IMG/VR virus record: IMGVR_UViG_3300001450_000001
Location: 54,609 to 118,608 of that record
Direction: 5' to 3' (one strand)
Origin: a virus
DNA: 64,000 nucleotides
The position numbers were made by a program, and so were the translations under genes. Below, piece by piece: positions 25,501 to 32,612 of this stretch (its first letter is position 1; each line of letters begins with the position of its first letter). Below the pieces are notes generated by a model. It had not been told where the DNA came from. It did no database searches and worked only from the letters and a program-made list of their open reading frames with translations.

Positions 25501-26661
25501 ATGGCAACAGAAGTAAAAATATGGGACGGAACAGCTACTTGGTCGGGAACAGATGATACACCATTTGGTCTTTATGATCATGATGACACATACACACAGT
25601 CTGCAATTAGTACAGCTAAGTGGTGTGCTAAAAGAATGGGATATCCTATAGTTAATATTGAATTGCAATCAGGCTCATTTTTTGCATGTTTTGAGGAGGC
25701 AGTAACAGAATACAATGCACAAGTTAACAGGTTTAATATAAGAGAAAATCTACTTGGAGCACAAGGTCAACCAACATCCTCAAATCTATCAGGTAAAACA
25801 ATTGATGGCACAGGATTAAACAGACTAATTACGCTAAGTAATGAATATGGCTCTGAGGCTGGTGTAGGTGGAAACGTAACATGGTATTCAGGTTCTATAA
25901 CAACACAGAATCAAATACAAACATATGATTTAACAAGTACTGGCTCAACAACATTTGAATCGGGGACACCAGGAACAGATGAAATTGAAATAAAGAAAGT
26001 ATTTCACCAAGCTTCACCTGCAATGACAAGATTCTTTGACCCTTATGTAGGAACCGCTACTGCAACATCTCAACAAATGAATGAATTTGGGTGGAGTGGA
26101 TTTAGCCCTGCAATTAATCATATGATGATGCCAATGTATGATGATCTAATGAGAGTTCAGGCAATTGAATTTAATGACCATGTTAGAAAGTCTGCTTATG
26201 GATTTGAGATACAAAATAATAGAATGCGTATATTTCCAATTCCTTCTGGAAGCTTTAAAATACACTTCCAGTATATCTTAACAGGAGATAGAAATAATAC
26301 TTCAGGAGCAACTGATAAAATATCAGACTTTTCAAACATAACATATAATCATATAGAATATGAATACATAAATAATCCAGGAAAGCAATGGATAAGAAAA
26401 TACACACTGGCACTTGCAAAAGAGCTATTAGGTATAGTAAGAAGTAAGTATGGAAGTATACCTTCACCAGGAGAGGCACTAAGCTTGGATGGAGACACTT
26501 TAAGAAGTGAAGGTTTGGCAGAGAAAGAGACACTAGTATCAGAACTAAGAGAAGACTTAGAGGCTTCTTCTAGAAGGAATGCTATGGAAAGACAAAATGA
26601 TGAGGCAAACTTTCATCAAGAAACAATTAATAAAGTACCACTAACAATCTATATAGGATAA
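25501..26661 (+). CDS. Neck protein, gp13-like (putative)
   Basis: This 386-residue protein starts a neck/tail operon after the capsid terminator, with an AAGGGGAAA site. The N-terminal QSGSFFACFEEAVTEYNAQV segment and the long helical C-terminus ending NKVPLTIYIG fit T4-like neck proteins that cap the portal. Gene order (capsid, this gene, small connector, sheath stabiliser, sheath, tube) supports the head-completion role. Sequence identity to T4 gp13 is too low to judge by eye, so the name rests mainly on order and length. Confidence 0.6.
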   Translation: MATEVKIWDGTATWSGTDDTPFGLYDHDDTYTQSAISTAKWCAKRMGYPIVNIELQSGSFFACFEEAVTEYNAQVNRFNIRENLLGAQGQPTSSNLSGKTIDGTGLNRLITLSNEYGSEAGVGGNVTWYSGSITTQNQIQTYDLTSTGSTTFESGTPGTDEIEIKKVFHQASPAMTRFFDPYVGTATATSQQMNEFGWSGFSPAINHMMMPMYDDLMRVQAIEFNDHVRKSAYGFEIQNNRMRIFPIPSGSFKIHFQYILTGDRNNTSGATDKISDFSNITYNHIEYEYINNPGKQWIRKYTLALAKELLGIVRSKYGSIPSPGEALSLDGDTLRSEGLAEKETLVSELREDLEASSRRNAMERQNDEANFHQETINKVPLTIYIG

Positions 26662-26663
26662 TT

Positions 26664-27179
26664 ATGGCATTATTTTCAGGTAATAGAGATACACAGTTAT
26701 TTAGAAAGCTAAGTGACGAATTAGTAGATAGAATTTTAGGAACAGAAATTGATATTTATAAGATATCAAACACACTTACAAAAGAGAATGTATATGGTGA
26801 GGCTGTTAGAAAGATCTATAAAACTGCTGTGAGGGTAGGTTGTATAATTTCACCTGAAGGCAAGGAGTGGGCAGATAACGGAATGGGTGAAGATGTAAGC
26901 CAAATATGTAATTTTTCATTTGTAAGAGAAACAATAAAAGATACAAACTTGGTAATACAGGTTGGAGATATATTTAAGTGGGATGCATCTTATTGGGAGG
27001 TAGATTCAGTTAATGATGAGCAATATCACATGGCACACAATCCTGACACAACAACATTAGGTGATGAATTTGGTGCAAGTATATCAATATTGTGTAAAAC
27101 ACACATGGCAAGAAGAAGTAGTTTATCTATAGAAAACACTAGTATAGGAAATGCAGGAATAATACCTGACAATATATAA
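26664..27179 (+). CDS. Head-tail connector/neck protein (gp14-like, putative)
   Basis: This 171-residue protein starts two bases after the previous stop. It has an N-terminal helix (FRKLSDELVDRILGTEIDIY) and a beta-rich centre in which VIQVGDIFKWDASYWEVDSV resembles connector or head-closure proteins of other myoviruses. Position between a gp13-like and a gp15-like gene suggests the gp14 role. No catalytic features are seen. Identity is by context. Confidence 0.55.
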   Translation: MALFSGNRDTQLFRKLSDELVDRILGTEIDIYKISNTLTKENVYGEAVRKIYKTAVRVGCIISPEGKEWADNGMGEDVSQICNFSFVRETIKDTNLVIQVGDIFKWDASYWEVDSVNDEQYHMAHNPDTTTLGDEFGASISILCKTHMARRSSLSIENTSIGNAGIIPDNI

Positions 27180-27180
27180 T

Positions 27181-28086
27181 ATGGCAATATCTGAATTAAA
27201 TAAAAATCAAAGAGACAAAAAGTCTGCACCAGAATTAAGCCACAGAGGTGGAGAGGTAAGAGCTGGAAAGGTAGCTAGAAAGCTAGATATTAAGCTAGGC
27301 TTAATTGACATAGATAGTGTTATTGTTGACTATTTTGAGAACGCAATAATGCCAGAAATTACAGACAGTACGGGCCAAAGGGTGCAAGTACCTATAATGT
27401 ATGGGAATCCAGAGAGATGGTCTAGTATACAAAAAAGTAGGGTATATAGAGATAATAAGGGTAAATTACAATTACCTTTAATTATGTTTAAAAGAACAGG
27501 CATAGAAAAGCAAAGAGGCCTTGCGAATAAAATAGATGCAAACTCACCTAAGCTATATCAAGGTTTTGAAAATAACTTTAATATGGCAAATAAATATGAC
27601 AACTTTCATAAGCTAAATGGGTTTACAAAAAAGAAGACATATAAAAGAGTTGTTGTGCCTGATTATGTAGATTTAAGCTATGACTTTATTGTGACCACTG
27701 AGTTTATAGAACAAATGAATTCAATAATAGAAGCTGTTAACTACGCAGAAGGTGCATACTGGGGTCAAAAAGAAAGATATAACTTTAAAAGTAAGATTGA
27801 CTCATTTGATAATGTAACTGAAGTTGAGTCTGGAGCTGATAGAGTTATAACATCAAACTTTTCTTTAACATTGTCTGGGTTTTTAATACCTGATATATTA
27901 CAGAAGAAAATAGCAGCTGAGTCTGAAGATGTAATATCTCATATGGCAGTTCAGATAGGTGAAAGCATCGTAGGGCATCAAGGTGTTGAAACAATTAGTC
28001 CGGAAGTGTCTACGAATCAAACAGAAGTTGAGTCTGGAAACTCAAACGGTGGTTATCACCCATTAGGATCAAATACAAATAGTTAA
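27181..28086 (+). CDS. Tail sheath stabiliser/completion protein (gp15-like)
   Basis: This is a 301-residue protein. Its layout follows T4 gp15: an N-terminal QRVQVPIMYGNPERWSSIQK strand region, a basic middle, then YVDLSYDFIVTTEFIEQMN and a beta-strand block (SNFSLTLSGFLIPDI), with a disordered Asn/Ser/Gly-rich tail. gp15 forms the hexameric cap that finishes the tail and holds the sheath. It has no Shine-Dalgarno site (ATATAATATGG) and follows the previous stop after one base, so translation is probably by reinitiation. Confidence 0.65.
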   Translation: MAISELNKNQRDKKSAPELSHRGGEVRAGKVARKLDIKLGLIDIDSVIVDYFENAIMPEITDSTGQRVQVPIMYGNPERWSSIQKSRVYRDNKGKLQLPLIMFKRTGIEKQRGLANKIDANSPKLYQGFENNFNMANKYDNFHKLNGFTKKKTYKRVVVPDYVDLSYDFIVTTEFIEQMNSIIEAVNYAEGAYWGQKERYNFKSKIDSFDNVTEVESGADRVITSNFSLTLSGFLIPDILQKKIAAESEDVISHMAVQIGESIVGHQGVETISPEVSTNQTEVESGNSNGGYHPLGSNTNS

Positions 28087-28114
28087 GTTTTATAAAAATA
28101 ATAAAGGGAAAAAC

Positions 28115-28363
28115 ATGAACAAGAAGTTTACAACAGACGAATTAACAAAAATAAAAGAAACAAGAGAAAGATATCTAATAATACAAGATAAATTAGGTGG
28201 AATTGAAATTCAAAGTGCAATGCTACAAGAATCAAAGACATCTATACTCAAGGATCTACAAATCTTACAGAAAGATGAAAGTGACTTAGGGGAAACATTA
28301 AGATTAAAGTATGGTGAAGGTACAATTGATATGGACAAAGGAGAGTTTATACCAAAATCGTAA
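28115..28363 (+). CDS. Small coiled-coil protein, unknown function
   Basis: This 82-residue protein has an AAAGGG site. It is mostly one long heptad-like helix (KFTTDELTKIKETRERYLII onward) with a short C-terminal beta segment. No family is recognised. It ends the neck gene group just upstream of the sheath promoter region. Confidence 0.5.
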   Translation: MNKKFTTDELTKIKETRERYLIIQDKLGGIEIQSAMLQESKTSILKDLQILQKDESDLGETLRLKYGEGTIDMDKGEFIPKS

Positions 28364-28380
28364 TTTTACAGTTTTAATCT

Positions 28381-28389
28381 GATATTTAT
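28381..28389 (+). promoter_or_regulatory. GATATTTAT promoter-like motif (sheath operon)
   Basis: An exact motif copy is 64 bases before the sheath ATG at 28454, leaving room for a normal leader ending in AGGAGAG. It is the longest leader of the set. Confidence 0.5.
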
Positions 28390-28453
28390 ATAACGAATAG
28401 AATACATAAACGTATTGGATATTATATCAAAACAAGAGATAGGAGAGAAATAA

Positions 28454-30265
28454 ATGGCTGAGAAAATTGTATCACCAGGTGTATTTACCTCGGAAAAAGA
28501 TTTATCATTCTTACCACAAGCTGTAGGTGAGATTGGTGCTGCTGTTATTGGGCCAACAGCTAAGGGGCCTGCGATGGCACCTACAATGGTGTCAAATTAT
28601 AGTGAATATGTTCAAATTTTTGGAGACGTGGTATCATCAGGTAGTTCCGATGCAGACACAAAAAATTATTCATATTTAACAAATACTGCTGCAAAAGAAT
28701 ATTTAAAGAATGGAAGTGCACTAACTGTAGTTAGAATGTTATCAGGTAGTTATACTGCTGCAACATGTAAGGTACCAGTTTCTGCATCAATAAATGCAGG
28801 TACTGCCCTAAACAACTATGCAGTCCAAGCATTAATAACTGCATCATTTACTACAGAAACACTATCACACGGTGTATTACAAACCAGTTCAGGGTCTATT
28901 TCAAACCATGTATTAACTGGAGCAGGTGATAAAGATAATTTAAGACTAGAAGTTAGTTCTGTTAATGACACAAAAGGTACATTTACACTAACTATTAGGC
29001 GAGGTGATGACTCTAAAAAGAGAAAGGTTGCTTTAGAATCATGGAATGGAGTTAATCTAGATCCTAATTCTACCAACTACATTGAAAGAGTTATTGGAAA
29101 TCAAACCCACACTATTGCTGGATCAGGCAATACAAGATATGTTAAGACAACAGGTAAGTATCCAAACAAATCTAAATATATTAGAATAAAGTCTGTAGAT
29201 TTTGCAACACCAAACTATTTATTAGAAGATGGAAGCATAAGATTAAACTCAGCTACTGGTTCACTACCTACAAGGGTTGTTACTGGAGGAGTTTGGTCAG
29301 GTTCATTTACTGGAGGAAGTGATGGAAGTGCTGGGCCAAACAATGTAGTAGCAAATTGGCATGAAACTATTGATTCAACAAACGTTCAAGGATATGACTA
29401 TTCTACATTAACATCATGCGATGAATTATATTCAGCAATACTTTTAATGGGTAATGCAGATGATTATGATATTAATATGTTATTAGTACCAGGTGTTCTT
29501 GCAGGTGAACATAGTGCATTAGCAACTCAAATTCTTAACTCATGTGAGGAAAGAGGTGATTGTATGGCAATTCTTGATCCTGTAAAATGGGATCAAAATG
29601 TAGCTACTGCTGCAACTCAAGGTGATAATTTTGATTCATCTTATGGTGCAATGTACTACCCATGGTGTTTAACAAATGATAGTTCAACTAATCAATTAGT
29701 ATGGGTGCCGGCATCTACTTTAATGGCAGGTGTATTTGCATTCAATGACCAAGTTGCTCACGAATGGTTTGCTCCTGCAGGTTTGAATAGAGGTGGACTT
29801 GATTCTGCTATACAAGCTGAAAGAAAGCTACCACATTCAGACAGAGATACATTATACGAAAAAGGTATTAATCCTATTGCAACATTCCCTGGACAAGGTG
29901 TATGTGCTTGGGGACAAAAGACACTACAAAGAAAAGCATCTGCACTTGATCGTGTAAATGTTAGAAGACTATTAATTAGACTTAAGAAGTTTATTGCATC
30001 TACATCTAGATTCTTAGTATTTGAAAATAATACTGCTGCAACTAGAAATAGGTTCTTATCAGCTGTTAATCCTTATATGGCAGATGTACAAACGAAACAA
30101 GGTTTGTTTGCCTTTAGAGTTGTAATGGATGAATCAAATAACACACCTGATGTAATTGACAGAAACATCTTAAAAGGTGAAATATTCTTACAACCGGCTA
30201 AGGCTGCAGAATTTATAGTAATTGACTTTAACGTATTACCAACTGGTGCAACTTTTGGTGAATAA
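28454..30265 (+). CDS. Tail sheath protein (gp18-like)
   Basis: This 603-residue protein has a strong AGGAGAG site. Recognisable sheath elements are the N-terminal SPGVFTSEKDLSFLPQAVGE and the C-terminal core: AGLNRGGLDSAIQAERKLPH, LYEKGINPIATFPGQG, CAWGQKTLQRKASALDRVNV and a final IVIDFNVLPTGATF strand. These are hallmarks of contractile sheaths. The insertion domain (about residues 100-300) is Ser/Thr-rich and variable. It is followed directly by the tube gene, as in T4. Confidence 0.94.
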   Translation: MAEKIVSPGVFTSEKDLSFLPQAVGEIGAAVIGPTAKGPAMAPTMVSNYSEYVQIFGDVVSSGSSDADTKNYSYLTNTAAKEYLKNGSALTVVRMLSGSYTAATCKVPVSASINAGTALNNYAVQALITASFTTETLSHGVLQTSSGSISNHVLTGAGDKDNLRLEVSSVNDTKGTFTLTIRRGDDSKKRKVALESWNGVNLDPNSTNYIERVIGNQTHTIAGSGNTRYVKTTGKYPNKSKYIRIKSVDFATPNYLLEDGSIRLNSATGSLPTRVVTGGVWSGSFTGGSDGSAGPNNVVANWHETIDSTNVQGYDYSTLTSCDELYSAILLMGNADDYDINMLLVPGVLAGEHSALATQILNSCEERGDCMAILDPVKWDQNVATAATQGDNFDSSYGAMYYPWCLTNDSSTNQLVWVPASTLMAGVFAFNDQVAHEWFAPAGLNRGGLDSAIQAERKLPHSDRDTLYEKGINPIATFPGQGVCAWGQKTLQRKASALDRVNVRRLLIRLKKFIASTSRFLVFENNTAATRNRFLSAVNPYMADVQTKQGLFAFRVVMDESNNTPDVIDRNILKGEIFLQPAKAAEFIVIDFNVLPTGATFGE

Positions 30266-30267
30266 CA

Positions 30268-30276
30268 GATATTTAT
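30268..30276 (+). promoter_or_regulatory. GATATTTAT promoter-like motif (tube gene)
   Basis: An exact motif copy lies between sheath and tube, 19 bases before the tube ATG, which has an AGAGGAG site. It may boost tube transcription beyond the sheath transcript. Confidence 0.45.
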
Positions 30277-30295
30277 ATTAAAGAGGAGATAAAAT

Positions 30296-30784
30296 ATGGC
30301 TCAAGTAATAGACCCTAATGAACTAATGTTCACAGCATTCCAACCTAAAACATCAAATAGGTTTGTACTATATGTTGATGGTGTCCCAAGTTTTATTTGC
30401 AAGAAGGTTAACAGACCAACAATTGCAATTGAAGCAAAGGAACTAGATCACATTAATACAAAAAGAAAGATTCAAGGTAAGGCTACATGGGAAAACGTAA
30501 CAATAGAAATGTATGATCCAGTAGTACCTTCAGGTGCTCAGGCAGTGATGGAATGGGTTAGACTAGGATATGAATCAGTAACAGGTAGAGCAGGATATGC
30601 AGACTTTTATAAGAAAGATGTAACTATTAATGTACTTGGACCTGTAGGTGATAAGGTTGAGGAATGGACATTGAAAGGTGCTTTTCCAGTTAACGCAACA
30701 TTCGGTGACTTGGAATGGGCAACAGATGACCCAATCAATATATCATTGGAACTAGCTTACGACTACGCAATCTTACAATACTAA
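30296..30784 (+). CDS. Tail tube protein (gp19-like)
   Basis: This 162-residue protein directly follows the sheath. It contains RFVLYVDGVPSFICKKVNRP, the IEMYDPVVPSGAQAVMEWVR block and a C-terminal YDYAILQY, the pattern of T4 gp19-type tube subunits that stack as hexamers inside the sheath. Length matches the family (163 residues in T4). Confidence 0.92.
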   Translation: MAQVIDPNELMFTAFQPKTSNRFVLYVDGVPSFICKKVNRPTIAIEAKELDHINTKRKIQGKATWENVTIEMYDPVVPSGAQAVMEWVRLGYESVTGRAGYADFYKKDVTINVLGPVGDKVEEWTLKGAFPVNATFGDLEWATDDPINISLELAYDYAILQY

Positions 30785-30795
30785 GGAGAATTTGA

Positions 30796-31005
30796 ATGGC
30801 AAATTTTGATACAATAACTAAAATTTTAGTAGGTGATGCAGCAGATGGAGAAATTTCTACTACTGCAGGCAGCTTTGCAGAAGAAGTTAACACATATCTA
30901 GAAACAATAGATGATGCAAAGTTACTATCAATCACTACAGCTTTTCAACCAACTAGAACTAACGGTGAGTACAAATTAGCAGTAGTAGTAATTACTAAAG
31001 TTTAG
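30796..31005 (+). CDS. Small unknown protein after the tube gene
   Basis: This 69-residue protein has an AAGGAGAA site and lies 11 bases after the tube stop, before a terminator. It is acidic, probably a small alpha/beta fold (GSFAEEVNTYLETIDDAKLL and YKLAVVVITKV). Its operon position suggests a virion or tail-assembly part, but no family is recognised. Confidence 0.55.
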   Translation: MANFDTITKILVGDAADGEISTTAGSFAEEVNTYLETIDDAKLLSITTAFQPTRTNGEYKLAVVVITKV

Positions 31006-31037
31006 TGATTAACAAAAACAAAAATAATTAGAGAAAG

Positions 31038-31063
31038 ATGCCCCCAATCGGGGCATTTTTTTT
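31038..31063 (+). terminator. Rho-independent terminator after the tube operon
   Basis: ATGCCCC (31038-31044) and GGGGCAT (31050-31056) form a perfect 7-base stem with loop CAATC, followed by a run of eight T. It ends the sheath/tube transcript. Confidence 0.9.
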
Positions 31064-31070
31064 CTATAGT

Positions 31071-31079
31071 TATATTTAT
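31071..31079 (+). promoter_or_regulatory. Variant TATATTTAT promoter-like motif
   Basis: This one-base variant of GATATTTAT sits between the tube terminator and the ATG at 31120. A promoter is expected here because the terminator ends the upstream transcript. Confidence 0.4.
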
Positions 31080-31119
31080 ATATAAGGTTATTATAAAACA
31101 ACAATAAAGGAGAACAATA

Positions 31120-31995
31120 ATGGTAGATAAATTAGATACCGACTATCCAAACTCGAAAAAAGGTTCTGGAAACGAAGACTTAAAAAAACAACTTGTACAA
31201 GATTTTGAAAATGATGGAGGTGTGCTAAAGCATGACTTTCCAACTGAGATGATTGATTTACCATCTGGTGGAGTATTATACGAAGATGACAATCCATTAA
31301 AGTCAGGTAAGGTTGAAATTAAATATATGACAGCAAAAGAAGAAGATATCTTAACTTCTCAGAACCTTATACAACAAGGTGTTGTTATTGATAAACTATT
31401 AAAATCACTGGTAGTTGGAAGTATTCCTTATCATAAGCTACTTTTAGGTGATAAAAACGCAATTATGGTAGCTGCAAGGATATTAGGTTATGGTGCAGAC
31501 TATGAAGTAGAAATTGCAGACCCATGGACAGGTGATAAGGAGAAGGTAAAAGTTGACTTACAAGACCTAAAGCATAAGAATGGCTTAGATAAAGCAAATT
31601 ATGAACAAGGTGTAAATAAGTTTAATTTTGAACTACCAGTATCTAAAAAGAAAATTACTTGGAAAATACTTAATCATGGTGATGAGGTTAAAATTGGACT
31701 TGATCTTAAAAAGTCTAATAGAGGTAAAAGAAAGGATGATCCAAGACAAGAGTTTACAACAAGACTAAGATATATGATTGTTGCAGTTGATGGTGATGAT
31801 TCTGAAATTACTGTTAATAAGTTTGTAAAAAATCAATTCTTAGCACAAGACTCAAAAGCATTTAGGGACCATATTCAAGAGATATCACCAGATGTTGATA
31901 TGACATTTTGGTACTTTAGTGAATCAACAGGTAATGAGCAGCAAATGAAGCTGCCACTTGGTGTCAACTTTTTTTGGCCTGGGGCCGGCGTATAG
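31120..31995 (+). CDS. Baseplate hub/tail-assembly chaperone-like protein (T4 gp26/gp51 type)
   Basis: This is a 291-residue protein with a GGAGAA site. The segment TEMIDLPSGGVLYEDDNPLK followed by YMTAKEEDIL and a GDKNAIMVAARILGYG block is characteristic of the T4 baseplate-hub assembly family. It lies between the tube and tape-measure genes, the site used by G/GT-type tail-assembly chaperones in other tailed phages. Near its 3' end a run of seven T (31969-31975) precedes an overlapping second frame that carries a different, conserved-looking C-terminus. The normal product stops at 31995. Confidence 0.7.
   Translation: MVDKLDTDYPNSKKGSGNEDLKKQLVQDFENDGGVLKHDFPTEMIDLPSGGVLYEDDNPLKSGKVEIKYMTAKEEDILTSQNLIQQGVVIDKLLKSLVVGSIPYHKLLLGDKNAIMVAARILGYGADYEVEIADPWTGDKEKVKVDLQDLKHKNGLDKANYEQGVNKFNFELPVSKKKITWKILNHGDEVKIGLDLKKSNRGKRKDDPRQEFTTRLRYMIVAVDGDDSEITVNKFVKNQFLAQDSKAFRDHIQEISPDVDMTFWYFSESTGNEQQMKLPLGVNFFWPGAGV
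31969..31975 (+). promoter_or_regulatory. Candidate ribosomal frameshift site (seven T)
   Basis: In the zero frame the codons read AAC TTT TTT TGG. A slip of +1 (or -2) on the T run moves ribosomes from the hub-chaperone frame into the downstream frame that begins GGC CTG GGG. No strong independent start or Shine-Dalgarno site serves the downstream frame. Confidence 0.55.
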
Positions 31996-32224
31996 ACCTG
32001 CCCTTCATAAAACAATCTTTCAAATTGTGTATCACTCTGGTGGAGGCTTCTCGTTTAGCGACGTTTACAACCTCCCTATATGGATGCGAAGATTCTACAT
32101 GAAAGAGCTTGAAGAACAAATGAAAAAGGAAAATGATGCACAAAAACGAGCATCTAAAGGTAGAGGGTCTAACTCAAAACCTCCAAGTTTTTCAAAACCA
32201 TCCACACCGTCTAGACGTAGATAA
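31976..32224 (+). CDS. Frameshift extension of the tail-assembly chaperone-like protein
   Basis: An open frame entered after the T run encodes about 82 residues. The compact segment TIFQIVYHSGGGFSFSDVYN and LPIWMRRFYMKELEEQMKKE is followed by a basic Ser/Pro-rich tail. The frame extends back only to a TTG at 31958, which lacks a ribosome-binding site, and the coding-like part starts where the upstream frame ends. An extended G-GT-like fusion that contacts the tape-measure protein is the best fit. Independent initiation at the TTG or the next GTG is the alternative. Confidence 0.6.
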   Translation, partial: GLGPAYRPALHKTIFQIVYHSGGGFSFSDVYNLPIWMRRFYMKELEEQMKKENDAQKRASKGRGSNSKPPSFSKPSTPSRRR

Positions 32225-32236
32225 TTTGAACTAATT

Positions 32237-32245
32237 GATATTTAT
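32237..32245 (+). promoter_or_regulatory. GATATTTAT promoter-like motif
   Basis: An exact motif copy lies 25 bases before the ATG at 32271, which has an AGGAGAA site. It precedes the small gene and the tape measure. Confidence 0.45.
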
Positions 32246-32270
32246 AATAAACTAATTAGGAGAATTATCT

Positions 32271-32603
32271 ATGTCGAAAACAAATGAAGAGCTAAAAAAC
32301 TTAATAAAATTAGAGATAAAAAAGAATATCTCAGAATTTGGACCACTATCCACACTGCAAGGAATAGCCAGTGGTATTTTAGATAAAATAGCAACAAAGC
32401 ATAAAAATGCTGTCAACATGTCTTATGATAAGAAAATTGCAGCTGCAAAAGGTGAACATGCAAAAGCTACTGATTCAGTACTTAAATTAGCCAAAACTTT
32501 AGAAAAGAGATACGGATCTTGGGATAAAGTTCCAGATGGCTTTAAGATGACAATAGATAAAAAAATTCCAAATATTAAGAATAAGTTAAAAAACTTCGCA
32601 TAG
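32271..32603 (+). CDS. Small unknown protein upstream of the tape measure
   Basis: This 110-residue, lysine-rich, largely helical protein starts MSKTNEELKNLIKLEIKKNI, partly like the leader-bearing proteins. The rest contains GPLSTLQGIASGILDKIATK and a basic C-terminus. No family is recognised. It lies nine bases ahead of the tape measure and is probably co-translated. Confidence 0.5.
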   Translation: MSKTNEELKNLIKLEIKKNISEFGPLSTLQGIASGILDKIATKHKNAVNMSYDKKIAAAKGEHAKATDSVLKLAKTLEKRYGSWDKVPDGFKMTIDKKIPNIKNKLKNFA

Positions 32604-32612
32604 GGATAAACC

